From Rhodanobacter humi (GTDB lineage: Bacteria; Pseudomonadota; Gammaproteobacteria; Xanthomonadales; Rhodanobacteraceae), in assembly GCF_041107455.1 (NCBI RefSeq), contig NZ_JBGBPY010000001.1, positions 124,001 to 188,000 on the forward strand: 64,000 nt of DNA, given 5' to 3'. The translations under genes were made by a program, and so were the position numbers. A model generated the notes under the pieces. That model had not been told where the DNA came from, ran no database searches, and saw only the letters and a list, made by a program, of their open reading frames with translations. Shown here piece after piece: positions 19,793 through 30,913 of this stretch (position 1 is its first letter; every line of letters starts with the position of its first letter).

Positions 19793-22700
19793 TTGAGGCG
19801 GGCTGCCGGCACGCGCGCGGCCCTGCTGGCCCTGCTGCTGATGCTGCTGCCGTGCGCGTGGCTGCACGCTGCCGACGGCACCGATCGCTGGCGCCCGCTG
19901 GAGCGGCAGTGGTTCGACAACATAGGCATGGCCGAGGGCCTGCCCCATTCCATCACCACCGCGCTGGCGCAGGATCGCGACGGCTTGCTGTGGATCGGCA
20001 CCATGGGCGGCCTGGTGCGCTACGACGGCTACCGCGTGCAGGTGTTCGAGCTGGCCGATGCCGCGGCCGCCGGCCTGCCCGACACTTACGTGCGCAGCCT
20101 GCTCGCACTGCCGGACGGCGGCCTGCTGGTGGGCACCAATGCAGGCGGACTGGCGCGCTTCGACCCGCAGACCGCCCGCTTCCGCAGCTACCCGATCGGC
20201 CCCGGCGGCACCGGCAACCGCAAGATCTACGCGCTGGCGGCGGACGGCGACAGCGGCGCGTGGATCGCCACCGACAGCGGGCTGGATCACCTGGACCTTG
20301 GCAGCGACCGCATCGCGCCGGTCGACACCGGGCCGGCCGCACCGCGCAACTTCGCCGTGTACCAGGACCGCGCCGGCAACCTGTGGCTGGGCAACGACAA
20401 GGGCCTGTTCGTGCGCTACGCGGGCCGCAAGGATTTCGTGCGGCCGGAGCACCCCGCGGGCGTGGTCGACCAGGTGCTGCACGACGAGATCTGGGCGGTG
20501 CGTGAAGACGCCGAGGGGCGGCTGTGGGTGGGCAGCGTGCAGATGGGCGCGATCTACCGCGACACCGACGGCCGCTGGCGCATGGTCCCCGGTTTCAGCG
20601 GTTACGACGGCACGGCACGGCAGGCCACCGTGCGCGACTTCCTGGAGGTGCGGCCGGGCCGGATGTGGATCGCCACCGACGGCGACGGCATCGTCACCTA
20701 CACCGCCGGTGATGCCGACACGCGCGTGCTCGATCACGACACCTCGCTGCCCTCCTCGCTACCCGGCAATTCCGTGCGCGCGCTGCTGCTGGGACGCGCC
20801 GGCAACGCCTGGGCCGCCACCGACCTCGGCGCGGCGCGCAGCAACGCCGGGGCGAACATCGCGTTCTCCATGCTGCCCTCGTCCGACCTCGCACACTCGC
20901 TGGCCAACCCGAACGTGCGCAGCATCCTGGTCGATGCGCGCGGCCGCGTCTGGCTGGGCATGGCGGCGGGCGAGATCGACATCATCGACCCGCTCACCGG
21001 CACCGTGCGCCACCTGAAGCTGACCGGCAAGCAGCTGCGCCGCGACGTGCAGAGCCTGGCCGAGGCGCCGGACGGCTCGGTCTGGGTCGGCACCCAGGGC
21101 CTGGCGCAGATCAATCCCGACACGCTGGCCGTGCGCGACGCGATCCTGCCCGCGCTGGGCGACAGTCCGGTGCTGAGCCTGCTGCGCATGGGGCCGTACA
21201 TGCTGATCGGCACCTACAACGGGGTGTTCCGCTACGACTCGCGCAACGGCCAGCTGGTCCACTACCGCCACATCGCCGGCCAGCCCGGCAGCCTGGTCAG
21301 CGACACCGTGCGGCAGATCGTGCGCGTGGGCACGGCGGTCTGGTACGCCACCAACAACGGCATCAGCGTGGCGCGCGATCCGATGCAGACCACCGGCTTC
21401 GTGAACCTGGTGCAGCACGAAGGCGATGCCGCCAGCCTGCCGCAGAACCTGGTGGACTCGATCGCCGTCGACACCCGCGGCCGCGTGTGGGCGGGCACGC
21501 TGGGCGGCCTCGCCATGCTGGCGCACGGCAACGACCCGCCTTACCGCTTCCAGCACCTCGGCACCGCCGCCGGGCTGGCCAGCGACAAGATCACCGCCCT
21601 GCTGCCCGACAACGACGGCAACCTGTGGGTGAGCAGCGCCAACGGCATCTCGGTGGTCGGCGGGCAGAGCCTGCGCATCCGCAACCTCGGCGTGCGCGAC
21701 GGCCAGCACATCTCCAGCTACATCTACGCCGCCGCCGCGCGCATGCCCGACGGCACCCTGCTGTTCGGCGGCCTCGGCGGCCTCACCGTGATCCGCCCGC
21801 TGTGGCGCGGTCCCGACGACCCGCAGGTGCCGCTGCGCATCACCAACGCGCTGGTGAACGGGCACCCGCTGCCGTTCGGCCGGCTGCCCGGCGACCGTGG
21901 CACGCTGGCGCTGTCCGCGCACGAACGCAGCCTGCGCCTGGACTTCGCCCTGCTCGACTACCAGGGATCGCAGGAGACCGCCTACAGCTACCGCATGGCC
22001 GGCTTCGACGACAGCTGGATCGAGGTGCCCAAGGGCGGCACGCCCAGCGCGATCTACACCAACCTGCCACACGGCCGCTACGTGCTGCACCTGCGTGCGG
22101 TGCCGCGCGGCCTGCACGCGCGCGCGGCCGAAAGCACGCTGGCGATCAGCGTGGCGCCGCTGTGGTACGAGACGCTGTGGGCGCGCCTGCTGGCCGTCGT
22201 GCTGCTGCTGGCGCTGATGGTACTGCTGGTGCAAATGCGCACGATCTACCTGCGTCGCCGCGCCTTGCAGCTGCAGAAGCAGATCGACGTGCACACCCGC
22301 GAGCTGATCGCCGCCAACCGGCGCCTCGACCTGCTGGCCGGCACCGACGAACTGACCGGCGTCTGCAACCGCCGCCGCTTCCTCGAACTGGCCGAGGGCG
22401 TGCGGCGCTACGCCGACACGGCCCCGGCCTGCATCGCCCTGCTCGACCTGGACCGCTTCAAGCGCGTCAACGACGAGTTCGGCCACCTCGCTGGCGATGC
22501 GGTGCTGCGCGCCACCGCCGGCGTGATCTGCCAGCAGTTGCGCGCCGGCGACCTGGTCGGCCGCTATGGCGGCGAAGAACTGGTGCTGTGCCTGCCGAAC
22601 AACTCCGGCGCCATGGCCATGGCGATCGCCGAGCAGATCCGCGTCGCGCTGCGCGGTACGCGCACCTGGCACGAAGGTCGCGCGATCACCATCACGGTGA

Positions 22701-22819
22701 GCATCGGCGTCGCCGAGCTGCGGCCCGGCGAGGGCATGACCTCGTGGCTGTCGCGCGCCGATGCGGCGCTGTACGAATCCAAGCACCGCGGCCGCGACTG
22801 CTGCACGCTGGCGGGCTGA
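19793..22819 (+). CDS. Propeller-type sensor diguanylate cyclase
   Basis: Makes c-di-GMP in response to a periplasmic signal. There is a signal peptide (ALLALLLMLLPCAWLHA), then about 650 residues of two-component-regulator propeller repeats (DGLLWIGTMGGLVRYDG, GNLWLGNDKGL, GRVWAGTLGGLAML). A Y_Y_Y domain (YSYRMAGFDDSWIEV) and one membrane helix (ARLLAVVLLLALMVLLV) follow. The C-terminal GGDEF domain has the active site GGEEL and the inhibitory I-site RAGD five residues before it. The frame is open from 19631, but no ATG sits near the signal peptide. TTG at 19793 with GGAG eight bases upstream is chosen, giving 1008 residues. Confidence 0.85.
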   Translation: MRRAAGTRAALLALLLMLLPCAWLHAADGTDRWRPLERQWFDNIGMAEGLPHSITTALAQDRDGLLWIGTMGGLVRYDGYRVQVFELADAAAAGLPDTYVRSLLALPDGGLLVGTNAGGLARFDPQTARFRSYPIGPGGTGNRKIYALAADGDSGAWIATDSGLDHLDLGSDRIAPVDTGPAAPRNFAVYQDRAGNLWLGNDKGLFVRYAGRKDFVRPEHPAGVVDQVLHDEIWAVREDAEGRLWVGSVQMGAIYRDTDGRWRMVPGFSGYDGTARQATVRDFLEVRPGRMWIATDGDGIVTYTAGDADTRVLDHDTSLPSSLPGNSVRALLLGRAGNAWAATDLGAARSNAGANIAFSMLPSSDLAHSLANPNVRSILVDARGRVWLGMAAGEIDIIDPLTGTVRHLKLTGKQLRRDVQSLAEAPDGSVWVGTQGLAQINPDTLAVRDAILPALGDSPVLSLLRMGPYMLIGTYNGVFRYDSRNGQLVHYRHIAGQPGSLVSDTVRQIVRVGTAVWYATNNGISVARDPMQTTGFVNLVQHEGDAASLPQNLVDSIAVDTRGRVWAGTLGGLAMLAHGNDPPYRFQHLGTAAGLASDKITALLPDNDGNLWVSSANGISVVGGQSLRIRNLGVRDGQHISSYIYAAAARMPDGTLLFGGLGGLTVIRPLWRGPDDPQVPLRITNALVNGHPLPFGRLPGDRGTLALSAHERSLRLDFALLDYQGSQETAYSYRMAGFDDSWIEVPKGGTPSAIYTNLPHGRYVLHLRAVPRGLHARAAESTLAISVAPLWYETLWARLLAVVLLLALMVLLVQMRTIYLRRRALQLQKQIDVHTRELIAANRRLDLLAGTDELTGVCNRRRFLELAEGVRRYADTAPACIALLDLDRFKRVNDEFGHLAGDAVLRATAGVICQQLRAGDLVGRYGGEELVLCLPNNSGAMAMAIAEQIRVALRGTRTWHEGRAITITVSIGVAELRPGEGMTSWLSRADAALYESKHRGRDCCTLAG

Positions 22820-22832
22820 GCGCGCCGCGTGC

Positions 22833-23522
22833 TCACCGGTCCGGCGGACCCGCCCTGCTCAGCGTGTATTGGCGATACAGGCCGTAGCCCAGGCCGCAGA
22901 CTCCGGTGAGCGTGGCGGGGATCAGCAGGCTGTGTTGCTGCAGCTGCCGGAACAAGCCGGCGCCGACGACGCTGCCGAGCATGAAGCTGGCCGCCACCAG
23001 CACGCAGACGCGCAGCCGCAGCCGGTCCACCGGCAGGCCGCGCAGCAGGTGGCCGAGATAGATGCCCAGGTCGGTGAAGATGCCGGTGACGTGGGTGGTG
23101 CGGATCACCGCGCCGCTGTAGGCGCTGACCATGCCGTTCTGCAGGCCCATGCCGACCGACGCCAGGTACAGGCCGGCGGAACTGGAGGCGTCGAGCAGGG
23201 GCACGGCGGCGAACAGCAGGGCCGACTCCAGCACCAGCGCCACGCCGTAGCGCCGCCCCAGCTGCAGCGTGCTCTGCTGCACGATCATGCCGCTCAACAT
23301 GGTGCCGAGCACGAAGGCCGCGATTGCCAGCGCCCAGTGCAGCGCCTCGCCAGTTTCACCCTGGCCCAGTGCGACGCCGAGCAGGCTGGTGTTGCCGGTC
23401 ATGTTGCTGATCGACTCGTGCCGGAAGCCGAGATAACCCACCGCATTGACCTGGCCGGCGATGAAGGCCAGCACGGCCGTGCCGAACCAGGCCCAGCGCG
23501 GCAATTGGCGCAGCACCGGCAT
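22833..23522 (-). CDS. YoaK/DUF1275 family membrane protein
   Basis: A 229-residue inner-membrane protein with the DUF1275 hallmarks: AGQVNAVGYLGF near residue 22, NMTGNTSLLG near residue 40, and GLQNGMVSAYSGAVIRTTHVTG near residue 130. Six hydrophobic segments are visible. The family has no established function. It begins 4 bp after the lolA stop codon on the same strand, so it is probably in one operon with lolA. Confidence 0.88.
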   Translation of the reverse strand: MPVLRQLPRWAWFGTAVLAFIAGQVNAVGYLGFRHESISNMTGNTSLLGVALGQGETGEALHWALAIAAFVLGTMLSGMIVQQSTLQLGRRYGVALVLESALLFAAVPLLDASSSAGLYLASVGMGLQNGMVSAYSGAVIRTTHVTGIFTDLGIYLGHLLRGLPVDRLRLRVCVLVAASFMLGSVVGAGLFRQLQQHSLLIPATLTGVCGLGYGLYRQYTLSRAGPPDR

Positions 23523-23526
23523 GGCG

Positions 23527-24189
23527 TCAGTTCTTCAGCGGCTGCACCTGCAGCACCGGTGCATCGCCGATCACGTCGGCACCCTTGGGCGGCACGAAGG
23601 TGAACACCGCAGGCGGGATCGCCACGTTGCGCTGCCAGTGCGAGAAGCGGATGTCGGTGGTGGAGCCGAGCTGGTCCTTGAACGTCATCCGCGCGAGGCC
23701 GTTCGCGTCGAAGCCGAGGTCCGCATAGGCGAACTGCGGGTCCTTCGCGGTGGAGGTGAGCCGCAGCCAGGCCAGGCCGTCGCGCTCGCCCTGCTCGCTG
23801 ACCTTGAACTCGCGGTCCATCTGCTTGAGGTCGGTGAGCACGGTGAGCGGGCTGTGCGCCTCCTCGCTGGACTGGATGCGCACGGTGACCTGCTCCAGTT
23901 CCGGGTCGTACATCCACACCCGGCTGCCGTCGGCCACGATGGTCTGCTTGTACGGCGCGGTGGTCTCCCAACGGAACTGCCGCGGCGCCTGCAGCGCCAG
24001 CGTGCCGGTGCTGGTCTTGCCAGCATTGCCGTTCGGGTCCACCAGGGTCTGGCTGAAATCGCCGGTGAGCGAATGCAGGCCGGTGGCGAAGGTGTCCAGC
24101 CGCGCGCGCGCGGCGCCGGTGGCGGCCTGGGCGGCGCTGCCCAGCGACAGCAGCGCGATGGCGGCCAGGACGAGCTTGAAACGTTTCAT
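23527..24189 (-). CDS. lolA: Outer-membrane lipoprotein chaperone LolA
   Basis: Periplasmic carrier that takes lipoproteins from LolCDE to LolB. From MKRFKLVLA it has 220 residues with a signal peptide (to GSAAQA), then the LolA fold: LTGDFSQTLVD, GTLALQAPRQFRWE, ADGSRVWMYDPELEQVTV and LGSTTDIRFSHWQRN. The start at 24189 is chosen because the 16 residues before it do not look like part of a signal peptide. In E. coli it follows ftsK; here lrp, dadA and alr lie between. Confidence 0.95.
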   Translation of the reverse strand: MKRFKLVLAAIALLSLGSAAQAATGAARARLDTFATGLHSLTGDFSQTLVDPNGNAGKTSTGTLALQAPRQFRWETTAPYKQTIVADGSRVWMYDPELEQVTVRIQSSEEAHSPLTVLTDLKQMDREFKVSEQGERDGLAWLRLTSTAKDPQFAYADLGFDANGLARMTFKDQLGSTTDIRFSHWQRNVAIPPAVFTFVPPKGADVIGDAPVLQVQPLKN

Positions 24190-24250
24190 CGGATTCCCCG
24201 CGACGTGACGATGGACATTATTGTGGCCGCTGCTCACTTAACCTGCACTC

Positions 24251-24730
24251 TCATTCGTTCACCGGCAGGCACAGCGTCTCCTTGACCTCTTCCATCACGA
24301 TGTAGCTCTTGGATTCGCGCACGTGCGGCAGGGTCAGCAAGGTGCTGCCGAGCAGCTTGCGGTAGGAGGCCATCTCGCTGATGCGCGCCTTGATCAGGTA
24401 GTCGAAGTCGCCGGAAACCAGGTGACATTCCAGCACGTTGGGCAGGCGCAGCGCGGCGCGGCGGAACTCCTCGAAGATGTCGCCGGACTTGTAGGCCAGG
24501 CTGATCTCCACGAACACCAGCAACCCCGCCTTGACGTACTGCGGGTCCAACCGGGCGTAGTAGCCGGTGATCACCTGCTCGCGTTCGAGCCGGCGCACGC
24601 GCTCGGTGCACGGCGTGGTGGACAGGCCGACGCGCTCGCCCAGTTCGGTGAAGGAAATCCGCCCTTCCTGTTGCAGGATCTTCAGGATTTTCCGGTCGAT
24701 CTTGTCCAGCTCGCGGGTGCGTGATGGCAT
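24251..24730 (-). CDS. lrp: Lrp/AsnC-family transcriptional regulator
   Basis: A 159-residue protein with an N-terminal winged helix-turn-helix ([42 protein letters not shown]) and a C-terminal RAM ligand-binding domain ([13 protein letters not shown]). It is close to Lrp itself in sequence feel. It is divergent from dadA with about 145 bp between the starts, which is the arrangement seen for Lrp-type activators of D-amino-acid catabolism. Control of dadA-alr is inferred from position and family. It also occupies the lrp position of the E. coli trxB-lrp-ftsK-lolA order. Confidence 0.9.
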   Translation of the reverse strand: MPSRTRELDKIDRKILKILQQEGRISFTELGERVGLSTTPCTERVRRLEREQVITGYYARLDPQYVKAGLLVFVEISLAYKSGDIFEEFRRAALRLPNVLECHLVSGDFDYLIKARISEMASYRKLLGSTLLTLPHVRESKSYIVMEEVKETLCLPVNE

Positions 24731-24876
24731 GGGGTTCTGGCTCCGGCGGGTCGCAACGGGAAAATCTCCCGCCATTTTCGTTCAACACGGGAGAAACCAC
24801 CACCTGGTGGCGAATATACTGCGCGATTCATCCGCTGCGCAGCGCTTGGCGCAGGGAATGTGGCCAGGAGGAAACG

Positions 24877-26151
24877 ATGCGGATACTGATGCTCGGCAGC
24901 GGCGTGATCGGGGTGACCAACGCGTGGTACCTGCGCCAGGCCGGACACGAGGTGACCGTGCTGGACCGCGAGGCCGGCCCGGCGCTGGAAACCAGCTTCG
25001 CCAATGCCGGCCAGCTGTCGTTCGGCTACACCTCGCCGTGGGCCGCCCCCGGCGTGCCGCTGAAGGCGATCAAGTGGCTGTTCGAGGCACATGCGCCGTT
25101 GTCGATCCGCCCCACCGCGAACCCGGACCAGTACCGCTGGCTGTGGCAGATGCTGCGCAACTGCAGCGCCGCCCGCTACGCCGTCAACAAGGCGCGCATG
25201 GTGCGCCTGTCCGACTACAGCCGCGACTGCATCAACGAGCTGAGCCAGGCCACCGGCATCGACTATGAGGGGCGCCAGCTCGGCACCACGCAGTTGTTCC
25301 GCACCCGGCAGCAGCTCGACGCGGCGGCCCAAGACATCGAGGTGCTGCGCGAGTACGGCGTGCCCTACGAGGTGCTGGACCGCGCCGGCATCGTCAAGGC
25401 CGAACCCGCGCTGGCGGCCACCGTCGACAAGCTGGTCGGCGCGCTGCGCCTGCCGATGGACCAGACCGGCGACTGCCAGCTGTTCACGCGCAAGCTGGCG
25501 GCGCTGGCCGCCGAAGCCGGCGTCGAGTTCCGCTACGGCCAGGAAGTGGGCGGCCTGCAGCGCGAAGGCGACCGCATCGTCGGCGTGCGCATCGGCGACC
25601 GGCTGGAAAGCGCCGACGCCTACGTGGTCGCGCTGGGCAGCTGGTCGCCGCAGCTGCTCAAGCCGCTGGGCCTGCGCCTGCCGGTGTATCCGCTCAAGGG
25701 CTATTCGCTGACCGTGCCGATCACCGACCCGGACGGCGCGCCGACCTCGACCATCCTGGACGAGAGCTACAAGATCGCGGTCACCCGTTTCAACGACCGC
25801 ATCCGCGTCGGCGGCATGGCCGAGGTGGTCGGCTACGACCGCTCGCTGAACCCGCGCCGGCGCGCCACCCTGGAGAAGGTGGTCAACGACCTCTACCCGC
25901 GCGGCGGCGACCTCGCCCGCGCCACGTTCTGGACCGGCCTGCGCCCGGCCACGCCGGACGGCACGCCGGTGGTGGGCGCCACGCCGTACCGCAACCTCTA
26001 CCTCAACACCGGCCACGGCACGCTGGGCTGGACCATGGCCGCCGGCTCGGGCCGCTACCTCACCGACCTGATAGCCGGCAGGACGCCGGCGATCGACCCC
26101 GAAGGCCTGGACATCTTCCGCTACCTCGGCCAAGCGGCGGGGCGGCACTGA
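24877..26151 (+). CDS. dadA: D-amino acid dehydrogenase (small subunit)
   Basis: FAD enzyme of the inner membrane that oxidises D-alanine and other D-amino acids to 2-oxo acids. The 424 residues begin with the dinucleotide motif [18 protein letters not shown] and show [14 protein letters not shown] near residue 43 and [21 protein letters not shown] near the C-terminus, as in DadA. AGGAGG at 24866 precedes the ATG at 24877. The stop codon overlaps the alr start (TGATG), giving a dadA-alr operon like dadAX. Confidence 0.95.
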   Translation: MRILMLGSGVIGVTNAWYLRQAGHEVTVLDREAGPALETSFANAGQLSFGYTSPWAAPGVPLKAIKWLFEAHAPLSIRPTANPDQYRWLWQMLRNCSAARYAVNKARMVRLSDYSRDCINELSQATGIDYEGRQLGTTQLFRTRQQLDAAAQDIEVLREYGVPYEVLDRAGIVKAEPALAATVDKLVGALRLPMDQTGDCQLFTRKLAALAAEAGVEFRYGQEVGGLQREGDRIVGVRIGDRLESADAYVVALGSWSPQLLKPLGLRLPVYPLKGYSLTVPITDPDGAPTSTILDESYKIAVTRFNDRIRVGGMAEVVGYDRSLNPRRRATLEKVVNDLYPRGGDLARATFWTGLRPATPDGTPVVGATPYRNLYLNTGHGTLGWTMAAGSGRYLTDLIAGRTPAIDPEGLDIFRYLGQAAGRH

Positions 26152-27227
26152 TGCGGCCCGCGCAAGCCCTGATCGATCTGGCCGCGCTGCGCCACAACTA
26201 CCGGCTGGCGAAGAAATTGGGCGGCGGCAAGGCGCTGGCGATCGTCAAGGCCGACGCCTACGGCCACGGCGCGGTGGCCTGCGCCCGCGCGCTGGAAACC
26301 GAAGCCGACGGCTTCGGCGTGGCCTGCATCGAGGAGGCGCTGGAACTGCGCGCGGCCGGCATCACCGCACCTATCCTGCTGATGGAGGGCTGCTTCGACG
26401 CCGGCGAACTGCCGCTGGTCGTCGAACACGACCTGTGGATCGCGGTGGCCTCGTCCGAACAGCTCGAAGCCGTGCTCGCATTCGAGACCCGCGCCACGCT
26501 GCACATCTGGCTGATGCTGGACAGCGGCATGCATCGGCTGGGCCTGTCGCCGGAGGATTTCCGCGCCGCGCACGCGCGCCTTTCCGCCTTGCCGCATGTC
26601 GCGCCGCTGGTGCTGATGAGCCACCTCGCGCGCGCCGACGAGCTGGACAGCCCGCGCACGCTGGAGCAGCTGAAGAACTTCCGCCGCGCCACCAACGGCC
26701 TCGCCGGCGAAACCAGCCTGTGCAACTCGGCCGCCGCGCTGGGCTGGCCGCAGCTGCGCAACGACTGGGCGCGCCCGGGGCTGATGCTGTACGGCGCCGA
26801 TCCCTTGCATGGACAGCCCCACGAGCACGCCGACGAACTGCAGCCGGTGATGACGCTGCAATCACGCGTGTTCCTGGTGCGCGAGATCGCCGCGGGCGAA
26901 CCGGTGGGCTACGGCGCGCGCTTCGTCGCCCAGCGCCCCACCCGCGTCGGCGTGGTGGCGATGGGCTATGCCGACGGCTACCCGCAATACGCCCCCAACG
27001 GCACGCCGGTGCTGATCGACGGCCAGCCCGGCCACACCATCGGGCGCGTGTCGATGGACATGCTCACCGTCGAGCTCACCGACCATCCGCAGGCCGGCGT
27101 GGGCAGCCTGGTGCAACTGTGGGGCGACACGCCGCGGGTGCCGGCGCTGGCGCCGCTGTGCAACACCAGCGCGTACCGCTTGCTGTGCGCGCTGAAGCGC
27201 GTGCCGCGCATTTACGTCAACGCCTGA
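26151..27227 (+). CDS. alr: Alanine racemase (catabolic, DadX-like)
   Basis: Interconverts L- and D-alanine with PLP; together with DadA it allows growth on L-alanine. It has 358 residues, with the PLP lysine in [11 protein letters not shown] near residue 34. The second catalytic base Tyr is probably in PVGYGARF near residue 252. The family motif GRVSMDML is near residue 300. Translation is coupled to dadA by a one-base overlap. It may also be the cell's only source of D-alanine for peptidoglycan, which cannot be judged from this window. Confidence 0.94.
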   Translation: MRPAQALIDLAALRHNYRLAKKLGGGKALAIVKADAYGHGAVACARALETEADGFGVACIEEALELRAAGITAPILLMEGCFDAGELPLVVEHDLWIAVASSEQLEAVLAFETRATLHIWLMLDSGMHRLGLSPEDFRAAHARLSALPHVAPLVLMSHLARADELDSPRTLEQLKNFRRATNGLAGETSLCNSAAALGWPQLRNDWARPGLMLYGADPLHGQPHEHADELQPVMTLQSRVFLVREIAAGEPVGYGARFVAQRPTRVGVVAMGYADGYPQYAPNGTPVLIDGQPGHTIGRVSMDMLTVELTDHPQAGVGSLVQLWGDTPRVPALAPLCNTSAYRLLCALKRVPRIYVNA

Positions 27228-27292
27228 TTTGCGAACGGCGGGACACCGGCTGAACGTCGTATCCAATCAGGACGTCTGACCGACGGCACGCA

Positions 27293-29620
27293 TCAATCCC
27301 GCGGTGGCGGCGGCGCCAGCACCTCGCGGTTGCCGTTGTGCTGGGGGGCGCTGACCACGCCGTCCTGCTCCATCTGTTCGATCAGGCGCGCGGCGCGGTT
27401 GTAGCCGATGCGCAGATGCCGTTGCACGCCGGAGATCGAGGCACGGCGGGTCTGGGTGACGATGGCCACGGCCTTGTCGTAGAGCTGGGTGTCGGCGTCG
27501 CCGCCTTCCTCGCCTTCCTGCGGCAGGCCGGCGTCGTTGATGAACTTGCCGTCCGACGTGGCCTGCACTTCCTCCAGCACGCCCTCGATGTACTGCGGAC
27601 CGCCTTGCGCCTTCAGCCAGTTCACCACGCCATGCACCTCGTGGTCGTCCACGAAGGCGCCGTGCACGCGTTCGGGCGTGGCGGTGCCGGGCGGCAGGTA
27701 GAGCATGTCGCCGTGACCGAGCAGCGCTTCCGCGCCGGACTGATCGAGGATCGTGCGCGAGTCGATCTTGCTCGACACCTGGAATGCGATGCGGGTGGGG
27801 ATGTTCGCCTTGATGAGGCCGGTGATCACGTCCACCGACGGGCGCTGCGTGGCCAGCACCAGGTGCACGCCGGCGGCGCGCGCCTTCTGGGCGAGGCGGG
27901 CGATCAGCTCCTCCACCTTCTTGCCCACGATCATCATCATGTCGGCGAACTCGTCGATGATGATCACGATGTACGGCAGCGGCTCCAGCGGCTCCGCGGC
28001 GAGGTTCGGCATCTCGGGATTCGGACGGAACAGCGGATCGAGCAAGGGCTGTCCGGCGTTCTCGGCATCCTTGATCTTCTTGTTGAAGCCGCCGAGGTTG
28101 CGTACGCCCACCGCGGCCATCAGCTTGTAGCGGCGCTCCATCTCGGCCACGCACCAGCGCAGCGCGTTCGCGGCCTCCTTCATGTCCGTCACGACCGGCG
28201 CCAGCAGGTGCGGGATGCCCTCGTAGACGCTGAGCTCCAGCATCTTCGGGTCGATCATGATCATCCGCACGTCTTTCGGGCTGGCCTTGTACAACAGGCT
28301 CAGCACCATCGCGTTCACCGCCACGGACTTGCCCGAACCGGTGGTGCCGGCTACCAGCAGGTGCGGCATCTTGGCCAGATCCACCACCACCGGTTTGCCG
28401 CCGATGTCCTTGCCCAGCGCCAGCGCCAGCGGCGACTTCAGCTGGTCGTACTTGTCCGAACGCAGGATCTCCGACAGGTAGACGATCTGCTTGCGGGTGT
28501 TGGGGATCTCCAGGCCGATCACGTTCTTGCCGGGGATCACGTCCACCACGCGCACGCTGACCACGGACAGCCCGCGCGCGATGTCCTTGTCCAGGCTGGA
28601 CACCTGCGAGCCGCGCACGCCCGCGGCCGGCTCCAGCTCGAAGCGGGTGATCACCGGGCCGGGATACACGCCCACCACCTTGGCCTCGATGCGGAAATCC
28701 TTGAGCTTCAGCTCGACCTGGCGCGACAGCACCTCCAGCGTCTCTTCCGAGTAGCCCGGGCCCTGTTCCGGCGCCTCGTCCAGCAGCGACAGCGGCGGCA
28801 GCTCGCCGGGCGCGGAGGCGCCGGTGAACAGCGGGATCTGCGTTTCCAGCTTCGCGCGCTCGCTCTTCGCCACCGGCGCCGGCGGCGTCTCGATGCGCAC
28901 CGGCTCGCGCTTGGCCTGCTTCACCGCCTCGACCTTCTTCGCCGTCTCGCGCTCGGCGCGCGCCTGCTGCGCCTTGAGCGCATCGGGCGCCGCGCGCAGC
29001 TTGCCGCGCAGCCACTCGACCACGCGCAGCGTGGCCTGTCCGGTCCAATCCATCAGCTTGAACCAGGACAGCCCGGTAGCCAGCGTCACCGCCACCAGGA
29101 ACAGCGCCAGCAGCAGCAGCGGCGCGCCCTTCTCGCCGAACGCGGCAAGCAGGCCATGCGCCACCGCGCTGCCGATCACGCCGCCGGCGCCTTGCGGCTC
29201 CATCGTGCTCTGCCGGAAATTCAACCAGCACAGGCCCGGCGCGGTGATGAAGAAAAACACCGCGCCGATCAGGCGCAGCGAGGATTCCCAGGGATGCACC
29301 GGCTGCACGCCGCGCTGGCGCAGCACCTGCACGCCGAGCAGCAACAACAAGAGCGGGAAGAAATACGCCACGCCGCCGAACAGGTAGCGCAGCAGGTCGG
29401 CCACGTAGGCGCCCACCGTGCCGCCCAGGTTGTGCACGTGCGCCGCCGCGCCGACATGCGACCAGCTCGGATCCTGGGCGTCATAGCTGAACAGGCAGAC
29501 CAGCAGGTACAGCGCCAGCGGCAGCAGCACCAGGGCGCCCGCTTCGCGCAGGCGACGCTTCAGCTCGTCGCTGAGCGGGGTGCGTTCCTTTTTCTGTTTG
29601 ACGTTTGCGCTGCGCGCCAC
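27293..29620 (-). CDS. ftsK: DNA translocase FtsK
   Basis: Couples chromosome segregation to division. The 775 residues hold four N-terminal membrane segments (about residues 28-200) and a short charged linker rich in Lys, Ala and Glu. The motor carries Walker A GTTGSGKS near residue 420 and Walker [13 protein letters not shown]. The C-terminal gamma winged helix ([32 protein letters not shown]) reads polar sequences. The linker is much shorter than in E. coli FtsK (1329 residues), as in many Gram-negative relatives. It is convergent with alr and divergent from trxB. Confidence 0.96.
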   Translation of the reverse strand: MARSANVKQKKERTPLSDELKRRLREAGALVLLPLALYLLVCLFSYDAQDPSWSHVGAAAHVHNLGGTVGAYVADLLRYLFGGVAYFFPLLLLLLGVQVLRQRGVQPVHPWESSLRLIGAVFFFITAPGLCWLNFRQSTMEPQGAGGVIGSAVAHGLLAAFGEKGAPLLLLALFLVAVTLATGLSWFKLMDWTGQATLRVVEWLRGKLRAAPDALKAQQARAERETAKKVEAVKQAKREPVRIETPPAPVAKSERAKLETQIPLFTGASAPGELPPLSLLDEAPEQGPGYSEETLEVLSRQVELKLKDFRIEAKVVGVYPGPVITRFELEPAAGVRGSQVSSLDKDIARGLSVVSVRVVDVIPGKNVIGLEIPNTRKQIVYLSEILRSDKYDQLKSPLALALGKDIGGKPVVVDLAKMPHLLVAGTTGSGKSVAVNAMVLSLLYKASPKDVRMIMIDPKMLELSVYEGIPHLLAPVVTDMKEAANALRWCVAEMERRYKLMAAVGVRNLGGFNKKIKDAENAGQPLLDPLFRPNPEMPNLAAEPLEPLPYIVIIIDEFADMMMIVGKKVEELIARLAQKARAAGVHLVLATQRPSVDVITGLIKANIPTRIAFQVSSKIDSRTILDQSGAEALLGHGDMLYLPPGTATPERVHGAFVDDHEVHGVVNWLKAQGGPQYIEGVLEEVQATSDGKFINDAGLPQEGEEGGDADTQLYDKAVAIVTQTRRASISGVQRHLRIGYNRAARLIEQMEQDGVVSAPQHNGNREVLAPPPPRD

Positions 29621-29895
29621 CGGGACGGGCTTCCTTGAGTGCGAATTCCCGGCAAGTCTACACAGGGAATCCCGAAAAACCGCCCTGCTGGCGATTTTCG
29701 CGTCAGCAGGCCCGGTGCATGCCCCGCCCGCTTCGGCCGATCAAGCACTTGCGCGCCCGCCGCGGCGAACCATGCGACAAACGCATCCCTTGAATCGGCC
29801 GCCCGCCTTCCCCATCCTTGCGGATCGGCATCCCGACCGATGCAACCTTCGCGGCGGTCGCGGCGAACAGCCACGCAGACCGCCGACCACCCTGA

Positions 29896-30873
<978 letters not shown>

Positions 30874-30913
30874 TGCAGGACGCCCTGCCGCTCCGGTACG
30901 CCGGAGCGGCGCC

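Noticed and set aside
27338-29638. 766-codon plus-strand frame opposite ftsK, and 61330-63762 opposite clpA
   Set aside because: Both are shadows of well-conserved genes, with His/Arg/Gln-rich translations and no motifs.
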